Of a stretch of 64,000 nucleotides of DNA, positions 24,054 to 36,959 are shown in pieces (the first letter of the stretch is position 1; the number at the start of each line of letters is the position of its first letter). Source of the DNA: Hepsetus odoe (taxonomy: Eukaryota; Chordata; Actinopteri; Characiformes; Hepsetidae); assembly GCA_017165825.1 (NCBI GenBank), contig CM029384.1, forward strand, positions 24,389,550 to 24,453,549, written 5' to 3'. The notes under the pieces were generated by a model. The model had not been told where the DNA came from. It searched no databases and saw nothing but the letters and a program-made list of their open reading frames with translations. Position numbers and translations under genes: made by a program.

Positions 24054-24449
24054 CCTGTAAAACACTGTTTAAAAGCTCGTGGTGTTTTTCTAGTGAAACA
24101 GAAACCAGTCTGGACAAATATAACATGGTCTTTGAATGATGTGTGTCCTCCCTGTGTGTCCCCTGTGTGTGTGTCCCCTGTGTAACTGGGTTACTATAAC
24201 CCTGAGAGCTGCTGACAAAACTCCATCAGTGTATCAACAAAGGACCTTTTTCTGCTCTAATGAGGAAGGGATGGACTGAATGCAGGTTTCTCTTTCTTTT
24301 CAGAGCGGTTCAGAAGGCTGGAGTCGGAAGGCCTGTCTCTATTTAAACCACGCCTCTGTTATGTCCCTTGTCTCTGAGCTGTGTGTCTAATGTGTTCTGT
24401 CCTGATGTAAAAGACCGTGGCGCTATCCAAGCTGCAGACTATGTTCTCA

Positions 24450-24455
24450 AATAAA
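24450..24455 (+). promoter_or_regulatory. tmem128: tmem128 polyadenylation signal (probable)
   Basis: AATAAA in unique sequence downstream of both exon 4 copies. It is the first good signal after the stop codon, which implies that the 3' UTR originally followed exon 4 and was separated from it by the duplication. Confidence 0.55.
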
Positions 24456-26195
24456 AAGATTCTTGGAGAGTTTTTCTATTATTTTCACGCTATCACATCT
24501 TTGTTTGAGAATGCTGGCTGATAAATCACATCACAGACACCTGAGGTAAGAGGTTAAAAGCACATTTAGAGTAATTAGAGTCCGGGATCCAAGTTCTTTA
24601 CAAAGGATTTTTTATTTTTTGCTCTGCCTTTTTGAATTCATAACCAGTTAGTTTTTCTGTCTAAGATCAGATTTGACGCACCTTTTTTTTTTTTTTTTTT
24701 TGCCAAAAATCCCAATTCATTTTTTAACATTTTCCATTCTTTCTTTCTCACTCTTCACTTGCCAAGGTGCCTTAAGACGTATATGTAAATGAGCTCTGTC
24801 CTGATTGGCTGTAGCAGCCCAACCTGAATCTTTCCTTCTCTCTTCAGCTTGACGGGTAGGGACCGATCTGAATGTCAGGTAAATGTGACCACCTGGTTTT
24901 TGAGATGTCACAAAAACTGAATTCAAATGCTTTTTTTTAGCCACTAAATCTGCAGCTGTGGGTCAAAGTGTAGAAACTTCTTTCGTTTAGACACAAAAAC
25001 AACCTTTCTGATGAAGGTTAGAAGGTTAGAAAGGTTAGAAGGTTAGAAGAAACAGCGGACGTTCTGCTCCCAGCCTTCAGAACAAAGGAAACACGACCAA
25101 GACGAACGTAGTGTTTCTTCATTTTGGACCTTGAAAGAGAAGAGGATGGAAGCTGACTGACTGTCAGTGTTTGGTTCCTTGCTCGTGTGGGACAGCGTCC
25201 TGCTCAGATTGTCATTAAAAGCACCGAACACGTCCACAAACGGGACCTTTGGTGCTGGAAGCGCCACAGCTGAAACGTCCCACTTCAGGGAGAGTGCGGC
25301 CATGTCCTGCCTCCTTCTGGACTGGACTCATCCTGCTTCTCCTTCTTCTTCCCCCGGCAGGTGTGAATCGCTGCTCACACCTGGCCGTCAGCTGCTGGAG
25401 TCCAGGCGAGACGTTGGGTCACTGTGATTCAGATCCTCCAGCACGCTACCACAGAATGGAGCCTGAAGTCGCCTCTGAGCCTCCATTGTTCAAGCTTGAC
25501 TCTAAAGACTGGGGTCATCCTGATTTCGGGAGAGGTGGACTCTGTGGGTCAGACAGAGGGACCTGCCGCTCTGCGGTCTTTTCAGTCTGCGGCTCTCCTG
25601 CCTTCACCATAATAGCCCCCTTTGTTAGTCCGTCCCGTATCCGTTTCTCTTCAGGAAATGTTTGTTTAACCCTTAAAGTAGACGGTACTGAGCAGGACTC
25701 TGTAACAACAGTGAAACTCTTTTAAAAAAGGGATAACAAAGCAGAGAAGCTTTAACAGCATCAGCTTTCATAAAGAACCTTAGTTTTAGGGGTGTCTACT
25801 AATGGTTCTGCAGAGAACAGTCCTTAAAATATTACTTAAAAATTGCACCAAATAGGCTGTCCTAAGTCAGAGAACCTTGTTATTAGAACCAGAGTCATCA
25901 ATGAACAGCACAACTGTACATCTAAGGTCCCTGAAAGCTGCTCTGAACGTGAAGGTTCTCATGGAGATGCCGCCATCTGCTCAGCTGATCCAAGGCAGGT
26001 TTAGGAAGCACCCGAGCTTCAGGATGGTTTATCTGAGACTGTATGAAGGTTGAGCCCTTTGCGCTCATCTCTGAGCCCAAGCTAACTGTTTCGCTCTGGG
26101 ACTGAGCCTGCCATTACACAAGCCCAGTTGGAGCTGCTGCACGTCACGCAGCTGGCACCTGCAATAAAGGGCCACAGAGTCCGGAGTTTCGACCA
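24456..26195. other. Intergenic DNA between tmem128 and otop1, no gene seen
   Basis: It contains a poly-T run near 24680-24700 and a short GGTTAGAA tandem near 25010-25050. ORFs at 25043-25727 overlap on both strands and show no recognisable domain. Confidence 0.5.
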
Positions 26196-26520
26196 GTGAA
26201 ACTGATCACGCCGCCCGCCCCTTTCCCATCAGACCTCCTCAAAGCCTCAAGCCATTCATCTCGCCTGGGTTTCCAGCAGGGGCTCCCGCGTCGCCGTGGC
26301 CTCTGCGCCTTTACGCACCCCGAGACCCAGCTGCCCTGCCCTGCCCTGGGTTCTGCTGGAAGATTCGCCCTCGTTGGCTCGTCACACCCTCCCCCGACAC
26401 TCCACCCCGCCCGCGCGCGGCTTCAGCGGCGGAAGCTCACACTGGCTCGCGCAGCGGCCGGACGCGCGCAGGTGGAAGCGCGGAGGGCAGAAACCTAATC
26501 CACACGCGCTAATCTGAGCC

Positions 26521-26597
26521 ACATACACACACACACACGCGCGCGCGCGCATGCACACATACGCACACACACACACGCGCGCGCGCACACACACACT
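26521..26597. repeat. otop1: Alternating purine-pyrimidine CA/CG tract in the otop1 promoter region
   Basis: CACACACACGCGCGCGCGCGC segments alternate with ATGCACAC across about 77 bases. It ends just upstream of a TATA-like sequence. Confidence 0.85.
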
Positions 26598-26601
26598 AAG
26601 C

Positions 26602-26607
26602 TATATA
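26602..26607 (+). promoter_or_regulatory. otop1: TATA-like box of otop1 (tentative)
   Basis: CTATATAGC lies about 100 bases before the start codon, inside a GC-rich region (26200-26700). It is positioned like a TATA box, but the transcription start is not known from sequence. Confidence 0.4.
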
Positions 26608-26707
26608 GCTGCTCTCCTCCCGTCTCTCCTCAGGAGCGCGCGCGCCGGACTGGCCACTCATTTGCGCAATAGCGCACCGGAGACTCTGTTGTTTGGTTGT
26701 GGACGCC

Positions 26708-29700
26708 ATGGTGGAGCACAGCAGCTTGGACCCGATGTTCCCCAGCAAGTACAGCTCTTCCACCTCATCCACCTCCTCCTCCTCCTCCTCCACGTCCTCC
26801 TCGGACCGGGAGAAGCGGCTGCTGCACGCGCTCCGGGGTAGCCTGGCCAAGAAGTACCCGCAGAAGAGCGGTGAGGTTCTGAGCGCGCAGTATGGCATCA
26901 ACCTGCTGCTCGTGGGCATCTCGCTCATGCTCGCGCTGGCTTACCGAGGTCCCTCCCAGATTGAGGACACTGTGCTGGCCTTCCTCACTGTCCTTATGCT
27001 GGTCCAGCTCCTGTGGATGCTCTGCTACATGGTGCAGAGGAAGCAGAGGCGCAGCGTGGCGCCGGAGAGAGATGTGCACGCGGCCACCAGCTGGATCCGA
27101 GGTAGTGGGGGTTCCACTCATGGAGCTGAGGCTAGTTGGGTTCTCTTTAGGGCATTTCCAACCTTAGTCTAGTGAGGAACCTACAGAACCACTGTCAGTG
27201 AGATGTGTGAGTGAGAGGAACATCCTTGGTTCAGGGAAGTGCAGAAATGAACCCTCCAAGTGTCCGTGGGTTTACAGACCAGGAGGGTTCTCTTTTAACC
27301 CATGTGTGGTTTTCATGTAAGCACAGCGTCTGGTGGACCTTCAGCATTGGTGAGATTTTGAATCATTACAGCCATAATATTTATGTGAGAATATTTAACA
27401 GATATTTGCCTATTTATCTTAATTATAAGCATATCATAAATGGTTCCAATTGAAGATTTTACAGGGTTCAAAAGGTTCTAGTTTGGAGAACATGGAAACA
27501 AATGCATACTTTCGTTACCCTCTAGAACCTTCTGTAGAAATGTGTTAAGGTGAACAGTTCATTTAAAACATCCTCCTTTATTTGTTCACAGAAAATGAAC
27601 CCAATCAGCAGCTCTAAGGATTCAAATATAAATAATGGTTTAATTTCTTTATTCAAGCTGGGTCCCACAGACCCGAACATCACACAGCGTTTAAATAAGT
27701 GGACAGTGGGGACAGACGTGAGAAGAGAAGTAGGAAAACATGAGCGGATTGGTTTGGATTTTGGAGGCGTCAGGTGTAAATGTTACCTTTCTGCTGGTAG
27801 TTCCAGCCTCACTGTTCATCATGGCGGCTGCTCAATTAAACACTCTTTCAATTCTGATCTTGACATTCAGCAACTCTAAAATTACAATTTCTGGCAGAAA
27901 CCATCAGAACTGGAGAAAATCCCAGAACCTCTCCGTCTGTGATCTGGAACACAAATTCCCACAATCCGTCCTGAGAGGACCTTCAGGAAAACCCGCGTGT
28001 CTGAAAGCAGAGCCGTGTTCACAGACTGGAGCTTGTGAAACCTTTCAGAGATTCATTTACACTCCAGCCTGCAGCAGCGGCGTTCTACTGGTGAGGGAGT
28101 CGCCCCAGATCGGAAGATTCTTGGTTCGATTCCCTCACCAGTAGGTTGCGCTGAGGTACCCTTGAGAAAGGTACCGTCCCCGTCACTGCTCCCTGGGCGC
28201 TTTCAGTAGCTGCATGTGTGGGTGAAACGCAGAGGTTGAGTTTCGTTGTATTGTGCTGTGCTGCGTTTCACAATGACGTGAATAGTCACTTTCACTTAAG
28301 AGTGCACAGAAATGAATCTATTTGTGGAAATCTGTGAAGATTATTTTCACATTAATGTGTTCAAAGAAAAGTAACATTAAATATTGATCTCAACATTGAC
28401 CAAAATAATAAGAATAATAAAAATAATATTTTTGCTGTAATCATTGAACAGCCACTCATCATTATTCACTTTCTGGAAATGATCACAATGTCCTCCCTAA
28501 ACCTGAGACTGGAGGACGTTCTGAGGAGCTTTAGGATGCAAGAATGTGCTTTTTTGAAGAGATGAGACTTCTGTACATTATCACCTCGTTCAGTCAGAGT
28601 CTAGACATTTCATCCTCAGATATACTCCAAAATATCACCGCCTCGCTGTGCGCTTAGAGGCAGGTTTGGTCCGTGTAGATAGAGATGGAGAGAATGGGAT
28701 GTTTTAATCATTAGGAACTGTAATAATCCACTGCAGTCAAAGTGATTTTCAGTTTTTCTGGATAAACACGAGATCCAGAACTTCTGGAAGCAGCTTTCTC
28801 TCAACTGTGATTAATTACAGAAACTTCTTCAGAAACTTTTCATATTCAGTTCAGCAGCACAGGGATCACATCTCTCCTGACCAGAGCTCTTCTCCATGAC
28901 CCTATTTTTGAAGGATATAGTGATTTTCCATAGGAGATCCAGGTTTGGCTCCCTTAATAACTCTTCAGTGGTTGGTTTTTCAGAGAACAAAGTTTCTAAA
29001 ACGTTGAATTATTTTCTTATAAGGGGGCGTTTCCTTACATTTCGTTATTTCCTGAATCATCTTCTCACATATTCCCATAGGTGGCTCTTCTGCTTTATGT
29101 ATCAAAGAACTCCTTCTGGAACCTTTTTCAAGAGCAAAGTGGACACTAAGATGGGCAGAGCGCTAGGCTGGGCACTGAGTTCTGCCCTGTGGAGCTGGTG
29201 TGGGTGTAAATTTGGGAGCTGATGGTTTTTGGGCTTGATCTTGTCCCCTGTGCAGGTGGCCTCACCATGCTGGCCCTGCTGTCCCTCATCATGGACGCGT
29301 TCCGCATTGGCAGCTTTGTGGGGTATCAGGCCTGTGTCTCCTCCATGCTGGGGATCTATCCATCCATCCACGCTCTTCACACCATGACACAGGTAAGGTT
29401 CCTTCACGACCACAGCGCCTAACATCTTAAGTTTACATTTTCGAATCAGAAATTCATCCATGTCTATAATCGGATTTTAGGGAACACTAGAGTCTGGCTG
29501 ATTATTGAATTCTGGTTTGGGTGGTCTGGGAACAATGACTGCTCTGTTCCTCCAGCATTAACAACCCTGCACTGTCCCCGAGTGTAGATCAATCGGACCC
29601 ACATCCATCTATTGCTTTTGGCCCTGAGCTCTGCATGTGCAGGAACCATCTCCATGTTTTCCTCTTTTGCAGGTGTACTTTCTGTGGTTCCACATTAAGG

Positions 29701-32700
29701 ATGTCATCAAGAGATATGAGACCTGTGAAAGGTATGAGCTGAAGCACAGCAACAAGCCAGCTGTTTGGAAAAACAGAGAAATCTTTACTTTCCTCCTCAA
29801 CTCACCCAGACAAAGCTGTTACTGCAAATTAATATTGAAGTAAAAAGAGTCCAGAGGCAAACCTCAGGAGGTGCCCTAGTGGGGGGTCTGCTGGAGAACT
29901 TCATCCATCCAGCATCTAAAAGTCTGCTAGACTCTGAGACCTCTCTATTAGGGACCTTCTGGTCCAGTTGAAAAGATGAAGAAGTTTAGATGTTCAGAGA
30001 AATATGATGATCCCTGAAAACTGAACATTTGGGTTAATCTTGCAAACCCAGATGGCACTGGTTTCATACCAGATCATCATCACAAACTCATCAAACCTTC
30101 TGCCAAAAATTTTGCAGAAGCAGTTTGTTTGTCACGGTTTAACAAGAACAGCCTGCAGGGAACTGTGTCCCTCATACACGGCAGGACTGAGACATGAAAT
30201 AAATGTGAAGATGAATGTAGAGATGTAACCTTTTCTGCAATGTAACTGAAATGTCACCAGAAATATAAATAGATATTTAATGCAGAGGAGCCTGTTTCTG
30301 TTTACAAAGATTTCATACCATTTCCATTACCATACCAGAACATTCAATGATTTGAGTTTACAGAAAAATGTTAAATCCAGAAGAATAAAGGAAAAATAAA
30401 TAATGAGACATATTCTGCTTCACAGTAAATAAAGGATGTTTATTCTTGGCATAAAATCGGTTTACATGCTTCAAACTTTCAAAAAGTCCTTTATTTTCTA
30501 ATACAGTACATCTTTTTCAGTCCTGTTTTTTATCCTCAGCCTGAAGCTCTGTTAGAACTCCAGTGTCTGTAAGGCCCTCCCCCGTCAAACCCAGTGTGTC
30601 TTTTCACTCCACGAGCTGTAAACAAACACTTTCACATATAAACCTTAACAAACTCAATCAGAAATGCCCTCACAGTTCTAGATAAAAGCACAGCCGATCA
30701 TCGGAACCACCAGGACAAAATTACCAGAGGCTGAAGATGGTCTAAAACTAGAACCAGTAAAATACTCCATTTATCTAATGATCACCAAGTGAGACCTGCT
30801 CCGTCTAACAACAGAAAGCACCATGAAAATCTTGCTTCGGGCTGCCTGCAGGGGGTGGGACTGTGGTCAGTGCACGGGGGCATAGCCCAGTGATAGGGGG
30901 TGGGTCCAGGGTGACTCATGACATCATTAAGTTCAATAAGTACGGCTCACACAGCAACCCAAGTGTCAAAGACGAAAGAGACAAAAACCGAACAGCAACT
31001 TTGCTCTGTTTTTGTTGATGAACATAAAACACTGTGGAAAATTTAAAGGATCATAATAGGTCCTCTTTCAAATTTTAGGCTGCTGTAAGATGGAAGCTAG
31101 TTGGTAGGTATGTGATGACTGTGCCAGCATGTGTCCTGCAGGGTTCTTGCTGGGTTCAGTGTGAAGAACATTGTGTTGTTGTGTTATCTGTTTTGTAGGT
31201 TTGGTGTTATCCACGCCGTGTTCACCAACCTTCTGCTCTGGAGTAACGGAGTGATGACTGAGGCAGAACACACTCTCAACGACCACAAGAGACGACTCGC
31301 GGCCCTTGGGTATTTCAACTTCACCGTGGGTAAGTCTTGAGTGTGTGTTTGAAAGAGGAAAGGTACTGTGTGTGTCTCCCTGTTGATCATGAAGTGGACA
31401 ATGGTCCCCTTGAGGTTTAGAGCGAGTCCCTTGAGCGGGGGTGGGTGCAGGTAATCCAGGATTTGGTCCAGGCTAAGGTTTCAGACAGCAAATACACACT
31501 TGTCCACTTGCCCCTTCCCCCATCGCCAGCACTCCTTTACCCCACTTGCTAAGCCTGGACGATGCCCCGTTTCCCCCAGCTGTTCTTACAGTAACTCATA
31601 CTCCACAGACCCCTGTACTCATATCCACCAGCATGACTCGCCTCCGGTTTTGGCACAACTCTCAATAAAATCTGATTACTCTTATGAATGACACCAAAGC
31701 TGATGTCTTTTTCATGGATTTATTTGCCCCTGACTGTCTGTCCTGTCCTGGTGCAGGGCAGAACAAGCAGGTGAACATTACAGGCCATGAGAAACGATCC
31801 ACATTACGAGGAGTTCAGAGTTCAGTGTTGACCCAACAATGACCCAAATAAAACACTGAAGAACATTTGATTCATAGTGTCTCAAGAAACATGGAACTAT
31901 AACAAACAACTTTACACCAGGAAAAACTGAACCTACAAAATGCCCAGTTGGGGACAGTTGCAGAGACAAGGAGCAGAGTGGACAACGGATTCGCAATAAG
32001 CCAAGTCAGGATACAGGATTAGGGACAGGGAAAGGAGTGGACCAAATGGACTAACCCAAACAGTGGGCTGAGCAGGAACAAAAATCAGGAAGTGGAAAAG
32101 AAGTGACAGGAGTGATGTGTCAGGTACAGAGACAAGACCTGGGGCAGAGAACCAAGCCTTCTGAAGAGCAAGTCTGGAACTGAACGAGAAGGTGACTCAG
32201 CAGCCTACTGGGTTCTACAACTCCATCCAGTGGCAGGGACAGAAAGTGAATAGAGGAAGCTAGAACAGGGACAGGAGGAACCTGCATGGGAAGCAGAGAG
32301 CAAGCTGGTTGGCTAAATATGCACCAGATGGGGGTAATTACTGTGGCTTAAAGGACGTTGGCACAGGGATAGTGTCCAGAAATCCAAAGGCATATTAAAA
32401 TCTGAGCAATGTTGAAAACGTCTCCGTTTTCATCCGTTAAACAGACTACAGTCTCAAAAAACAACGTTTAAAAACGTGTGGGGTGAATCCTCTGACTAAC
32501 CCCTTCCCCTTCCTTCATTTTAGAGCCCGAGGTGCCCAGCTGCAACTGCACAACAAACGCCTGCTCCATGTTCAGCAGCGGCCTGTACTACCTCTGCCCC
32601 TTCAACATTGAGTACCACATCTTTGTCTCAGCTCTCCTCTTCGTCATGTGGAAGAACATTGGTCGCAACCTGGACCAACAGACCAACCAGAAGCATGCTT

Positions 32701-34445
32701 CAACAGGTGGCTTGTGCCTGCTGCTGGGGCCCATGTTAGGCCTGCTTGCCCTGGCCAGCTCCATCACCGTGTTGATCATCTACATCATCCATGTGGAGGA
32801 GTCTGTGGAGGCCCGTGAAGCGGCCATCTCCATGTTCTACTTCTTCGGCATTGTGATCCTGGCGTGCATGAGCCTGGCTGGAGCCATTGGGCTTCTGATC
32901 TACCGTGTGGAAGACTGGCCTATGGACACGGCGCCCAACCCAGCAAGGACACTGGATGCCAAGTTGCTGCTCGGTTCATCAGTGGGATCATGGCTTTTGT
33001 GCTGGTGCAGCGTATTTGCAGTGGCCAGGGCTGAAAGTTCCCCCTCCTACCGCTGGACCAATCTAACCTATGCACTGCTCCTAGTCTTCGAGAAGTGCGT
33101 GCAGAACCTATTTGTTGTTGAGTCCCTGTACCGTAGGCGCCGGGAGCCCGGTGAATGCCCAGCACACAGCACCACCCCCAATGAAATCTTCTCAGTTACA
33201 ACACCTCCGTATGATGGCATCGTCAACCAAGCATTTGAGACTTCAGACAAAATCCCAGAGGTGCAGGAGAGCAGCAAGTCTGATAAACAGGAATACAACA
33301 AGAAGGCCCAAGATACGTCCCTTGCTGTTGCAGTCGAGGACACACCCAGCAAGAAGAGGCAGGTCCTGAAGAATATTGCCATCTTCCTGTTCATGTGCAA
33401 CATTTCGGTGAGAGCTTTTATTATTTCCAGGGTCACTTGTCTTTGGGAATCTGGAAACTTCTGTCATCTCTGGACTTCTAAAAACCTCCAGATACTGGGG
33501 GGGGTGGTCTCTGAAAATGAACTTTTAGAAAAGATGATTTACATTTGCAGCATTTAGCAGATGTTCAGAAGCGGAGCGACCTCCAACTCCCGATCACAGG
33601 GACAGTCTCCCTGGAGCAATTCCTGGTTATGGGTCTTGCTCAGGAACCCAATGGTGGTAGTCCTGGGAACCTGTGATCTCTTGATCCATAGGCGAGTATC
33701 CTACCACTAGACCACCACCACGATGATGGTATGGTGCTCATTGGACCTAGTGAGTAAGATGCATGTTAAAATGCAAAGTATTTTTGACAAATCTGAAGTA
33801 AAATTTTAAGCATGGACTCTGAACTAAAGAGAAGTATCATCATTAAAGATCATTCATTAAAGACATGGCATGGATGATTAAACCTATTCAAAATCACATT
33901 GATCATATGTCAGTGGCTAAGTTAGCTATCTAGGAGGAGTGGTTGCCCAAAAGCCACAGCTAGATCATCATCCTGATGATCATCTACCTGCCCTGTTCTA
34001 AAGGAGAACAATGCCTCTGTATCCGTTCCACCCACCTCATTGTTAAGATTCATTGTTAAAATGTGAGGCTTCACACCTTTTCAACAGCTTTGACCTTTCA
34101 GTGCTGTTAGTAGAGCAGCCTCTGTACACGGCCCGCTAACGCTGACGGGAAGCCCTCCTTTCTGGATGAAGTACTCCAAAGATTCAAATTTACAAGGAAC
34201 ACTCCATAATCAGCATGCCAGACTCATAGGTGTGTTGGAATTTGCAACAGCAGCCAGCTTTTTACAATTACTCATCTCGAGAATGGAGACTGCAACTGAA
34301 TTTTAAAATTATTTTCTTTATTTTTTATATGTTTTATCCTTTTCAATAGCACAATACAACTCCGGCCATTAGGGGGCTCCTGTTTCCTGCTAACCCTAAC
34401 CCAGTGATAATCAGTGAGACTCTGTTCACATAAACTTGTACTTAA

Positions 34446-34490
<45 letters not shown>

Positions 34491-34675
34491 TTATGTTCTT
34501 GCAGCTGTGGATCCTGCCTGCGTTCGGCTGTCGGCCGCAGTTTGACAACGGCCTGGAGGAGGCGTCCTTTGGGTTCTCCATCTGGTGCACGGTTCTGAAC
34601 TTTGCCCTTCCCATGAGCCTTTTCTATCGCATGCACTCTGTGGCCGCCCTCTTTGAAGTTTTCAGAAAGATCTGA
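26708..34675 (+). CDS. otop1: Otopetrin-1, proton channel
   Basis: Six coding exons join in phase: 26708-27101, 29256-29392, 29673-29731, 31199-31329, 32524-33407 and 34505-34675, giving 591 residues (human OTOP1 has 612). The start ATG has a good context (GCCATGG). A Ser-rich cytoplasmic N-terminus precedes twelve predicted membrane segments. Family landmarks are KYPQKSGEVLSAQYG and LMLVQLLWMLCYM in exon 1, VYFLWFHIKDVI in exon 3, FGVIHAVFTNLLLW in exon 4, a CNCTT loop then FNIEYHIFVSALLFVMWKNI and RWTNLTYALLLVFEK in exon 5, and NISLWILPAFGCRP across the last junction to FYRMHSVAALFEVFRKI. Otopetrins form proton-selective channels; OTOP1 is needed for otolith formation in the fish inner ear and acts in sour sensing in mammals. 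Position after lyar-tmem128 favours otop1 over otop2/otop3. A piggyBac-like MITE and a SINE lie in intron 1, and another SINE lies in intron 5. Confidence 0.95.
27295..27694. mobile_element. piggyBac-like MITE, copy 1 (otop1 intron 1)
   Basis: The element is bounded by TTAA on both sides. The left end reads CCCATGTGTGGTTTTCATG and the right end GACCCGAACATCACACAGCG, imperfect inverted ends. The interior (TCTGGTGGACCTTCAGC, TTATCTTAATTATAAGCA) matches 36421-36560. TTAA targets and CCC-type ends fit piggyBac. Confidence 0.55.
28083..28310 (+). mobile_element. tRNA-headed SINE, family B (complete copy, otop1 intron 1)
   Basis: A tRNA-like head with B box TTGGTTCGATTCCCTCACC leads into AGGTTGCGCTGAGGTACCCT. 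It ends with TTTCACAATGACGTGAATAG. Confidence 0.75.
28311..29255. other. otop1: otop1 intron 1, right part, nothing recognised
   Basis: AT-rich, unique-looking intron sequence; no exon or element identified. Confidence 0.5.
29732..31198. other. otop1: otop1 intron 3, nothing recognised
   Basis: AT-rich intron sequence with no ORF that has splice sites and conservation cues. A GC-richer patch lies near 30840-30910. Confidence 0.5.
31330..32523. other. otop1: otop1 intron 4, nothing recognised
   Basis: No repeats of the families described here and no exon were identified; the longest ORFs are about 70 codons. Confidence 0.5.
33538..33724 (-). mobile_element. tRNA-headed SINE, family A (otop1 intron 5)
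   Basis: Minus-strand head TGGTGGTGGTCTAGTGGTAG and tail ATCTGCTAAATGCTGCAAAT. The coding ORF of exon 5 runs past its donor at 33408 into this element, which shows that the longer ORF is not the true exon. Confidence 0.75.
34448..34490. repeat. otop1: (TG)n microsatellite before otop1 last exon
   Basis: A TG run of about 43 bases ends 15 bases before the last-exon acceptor. Confidence 0.95.
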
Positions 34676-34717
34676 GTGTATGCAAGGGTTTAACATCTGC
34701 TGTGGTTCACACTGACT

Positions 34718-34741
34718 CTGTGTGTGTGTGTGTGTGTGTGT
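34718..34741. repeat. otop1: (TG)n microsatellite, otop1 3' UTR
   Basis: A short TG run 45 bases after the stop codon. Confidence 0.9.
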
Positions 34742-35214
34742 CTGCATCCAGAGTTGGTGAGGAGGTCTTCTCCATAAGTTCTCAAAACTGCACTTTTCTT
34801 CTACCCACTCCGACTGGACGGAAGGAAAACATCTTTGCCTTCTCTTCACTGTGATTGGGCAGAAGACAGAGCCGTTTACTTTCCCTTCATTGTGATTGGA
34901 CAGACTATGGTTCTCACATGGTGCTGTTGTTGTGGCTCTACAGGAACCCACACTCTTCATGAAGCGAAGCAGCAGCTTCACAGTGCCTTCTCCCCAACAC
35001 TCTTCACTGCTGTTTGGGTTTCATTTCTGCTTTTAGCACCTCCGGGTTACAGTTGAGTTATTTATTGTTGGTTCTGAGACTAACACACACTTCAGGTTCT
35101 CCACGTTCTAGACGCTAATGTCCTTTAGCGCTGCACAATATTGACACTTCAGGAGTTTTGGGGTTAAAGCACTGCATATGCATTTGAGAATCAATCATGT
35201 GACCTGGTCGTTCT

Positions 35215-35580
35215 GGGTTAGGGTTCAGTTTGGACAGGATTCTGTGTGAATCGGGTTTCGTTTTTCAATTTGAACCAGAATGAAGTTTGGCACAGAATTT
35301 GGAATGAGTCAGGATTTTGGGTCAGGTTTGGGTCAGGTTTAAGTTAAATCAGGATTGGCTTTGGTCTGGTATTCAGATTAGACTAGGATTAAGTTTGGAC
35401 CAGGGTTCAATGTGAGTCATGATTCAGATTGGACCAGGATATTGAGTCAGGACTCAGTCAGGACTTAGTCTGGGTCTGATTCAGGATTCGGTTTGGGCCA
35501 GAATCATTCAATTCAGTAAATTCTCCCTTCTGTCTGAGTCAGTGATTCTTTTGGGCCATTTTCAGTCTGAGTTGGGATTT
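35215..35580. repeat. Degenerate GGATTCAGTTTGGACC-type minisatellite
   Basis: Loose repeats of about 17-25 bases (GGATTCAGTTTGGGCC, GGTCAGGTTTGGGTC, GACTAGGATTAAGTTTGGAC). Related clusters lie at about 36960-37135 and 37840-38060. Confidence 0.6.
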
Positions 35581-36387
35581 AAACTAAATTGAGAATCAGT
35601 TATACTCGGTGTGAACGACTTTATTATTGAGTTTAGTCCTTGGGTTCATATTAATCTTTATGTCAGAACTGAGCTGTGATTGGTCAGAAGGATTAACAAA
35701 CAAGCAGCCCGAGTTCCCACAAATCATCTGTTAATGGTCAAATAAAAAAACAGCAGATCTGACGAAAGACAAGCAGAGCATCACCCTGAGAAGTGAGAGT
35801 GTTGAAGAGGAGTGGGTCAATAATCTGATCAATTCTGTGATCCATATTGGCTTGGACCTCCTGACAGATCCCTCACGTCCCTCACCTGTCCTTCACCGTG
35901 AGGGGACAACGGGCACGGCGCTATAAACAAAGAGATATTAGTTAACGTGTTGCTCTTTCTCACCTGCATTAACGTTCCACCCTGTCCTCCTGCAGTTGTC
36001 CACTTTAAGTGCGCGCTAAATTGCACGCTCACCGAGATGTTTTTGGAATCGCTGTCCTCGTTAAAGACGTTTTTATTTATTTGCACCCTCTGTTAATGTT
36101 AATCTTAATTCTGCACGCACTCTTCATGTTCCTGCTTCTTACAGTAGATGATGCTGCTTTTTTCCCGCAGCGATGAACAGATGTATTCCTAAGCTTTGAT
36201 GTCCCACCACAGGCCTCTGCTGGGACTGCCATAGAGGTGGAACCCTGTTCTTTTGGTATGGATCATGTTCTCGATACCAGCAGCGCTAAAGACTTGAATT
36301 CCTCTGTTGAGAGTCCAGAGCCATACATACAGCACAGCACGCAAAAAAACGTTTTCTGATCTCGATATGTGTCACAAAGGGCTTCAG
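35581..36387. other. Downstream intergenic DNA, no gene seen
   Basis: An AATAAA at about 35740 could serve otop1, but it is over 1 kb from the stop. No other feature was recognised. Confidence 0.4.
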
Positions 36388-36795
36388 AGCTTGTGTGCTG
36401 TTCCTGTTTTTGATTTTTAGAGGGTCTGGTGGACCCTCAGCACGAATCAGATTTTATAATCATTACAGCCTGAAAAGAATCTGTAAGAATATTAACATTT
36501 CATGTTTAATGTTTGTTCATTTTATCTCAATTATAAGCAACAAATATGTTCTATATGGTTAATATTTGCCATTTGACACCGTCAGAACTGAGAAATCGTA
36601 CGACTGGGTAGGTAGAGTCCGCCCTGGTCCTCGGATCCAGAGGACCAGAACCTCCTGTATGTAATATAAATGTGTTGAAGAACGAACAGTGTGTCCTTCT
36701 TGAAAAGCTTTCTATGTTCTTCCCAAAACTGAGGCAAAGATGAGTCTGAAGCCTTTTTTCGGCAAATAGTGACCCGAACATCACACAAGGGTTAA
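36388..36795. mobile_element. piggyBac-like MITE, copy 2
   Basis: The right end ACCCGAACATCACACAAGGG is followed directly by TTAA (36792-36795). The left end carries the inverted, decayed counterpart CTTGTGTGCTGTTCCTG. The interior matches the otop1 intron 1 copy over the TCTGGTGGACC and CTCAATTATAAGCA parts. Confidence 0.55.
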
Positions 36796-36959
36796 TGAGT
36801 TTCCTGGAGTGTTTGAGCAGAACCTGCAGAGCAAAAAGCAGAACGATTGATTTCTGGTATTGAGTTTGGTCAATAAAAGTGATCGGGCTTTTTGTTTACA
36901 GTGATCACTTCCAAACTCCTCAGAGATTCTCTCCATGCCTTGTGCTCCAGTTTAGGATC

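Noticed and set aside
25043..25727. Overlapping ORFs upstream of otop1
   Set aside because: Open on both strands with no recognised domain, splice structure or start context.
33408..33557. Extension of otop1 exon 5 ORF to 33557
   Set aside because: The frame runs through a good GTGAGA donor into intron and a SINE; the conserved protein continues at 34505.
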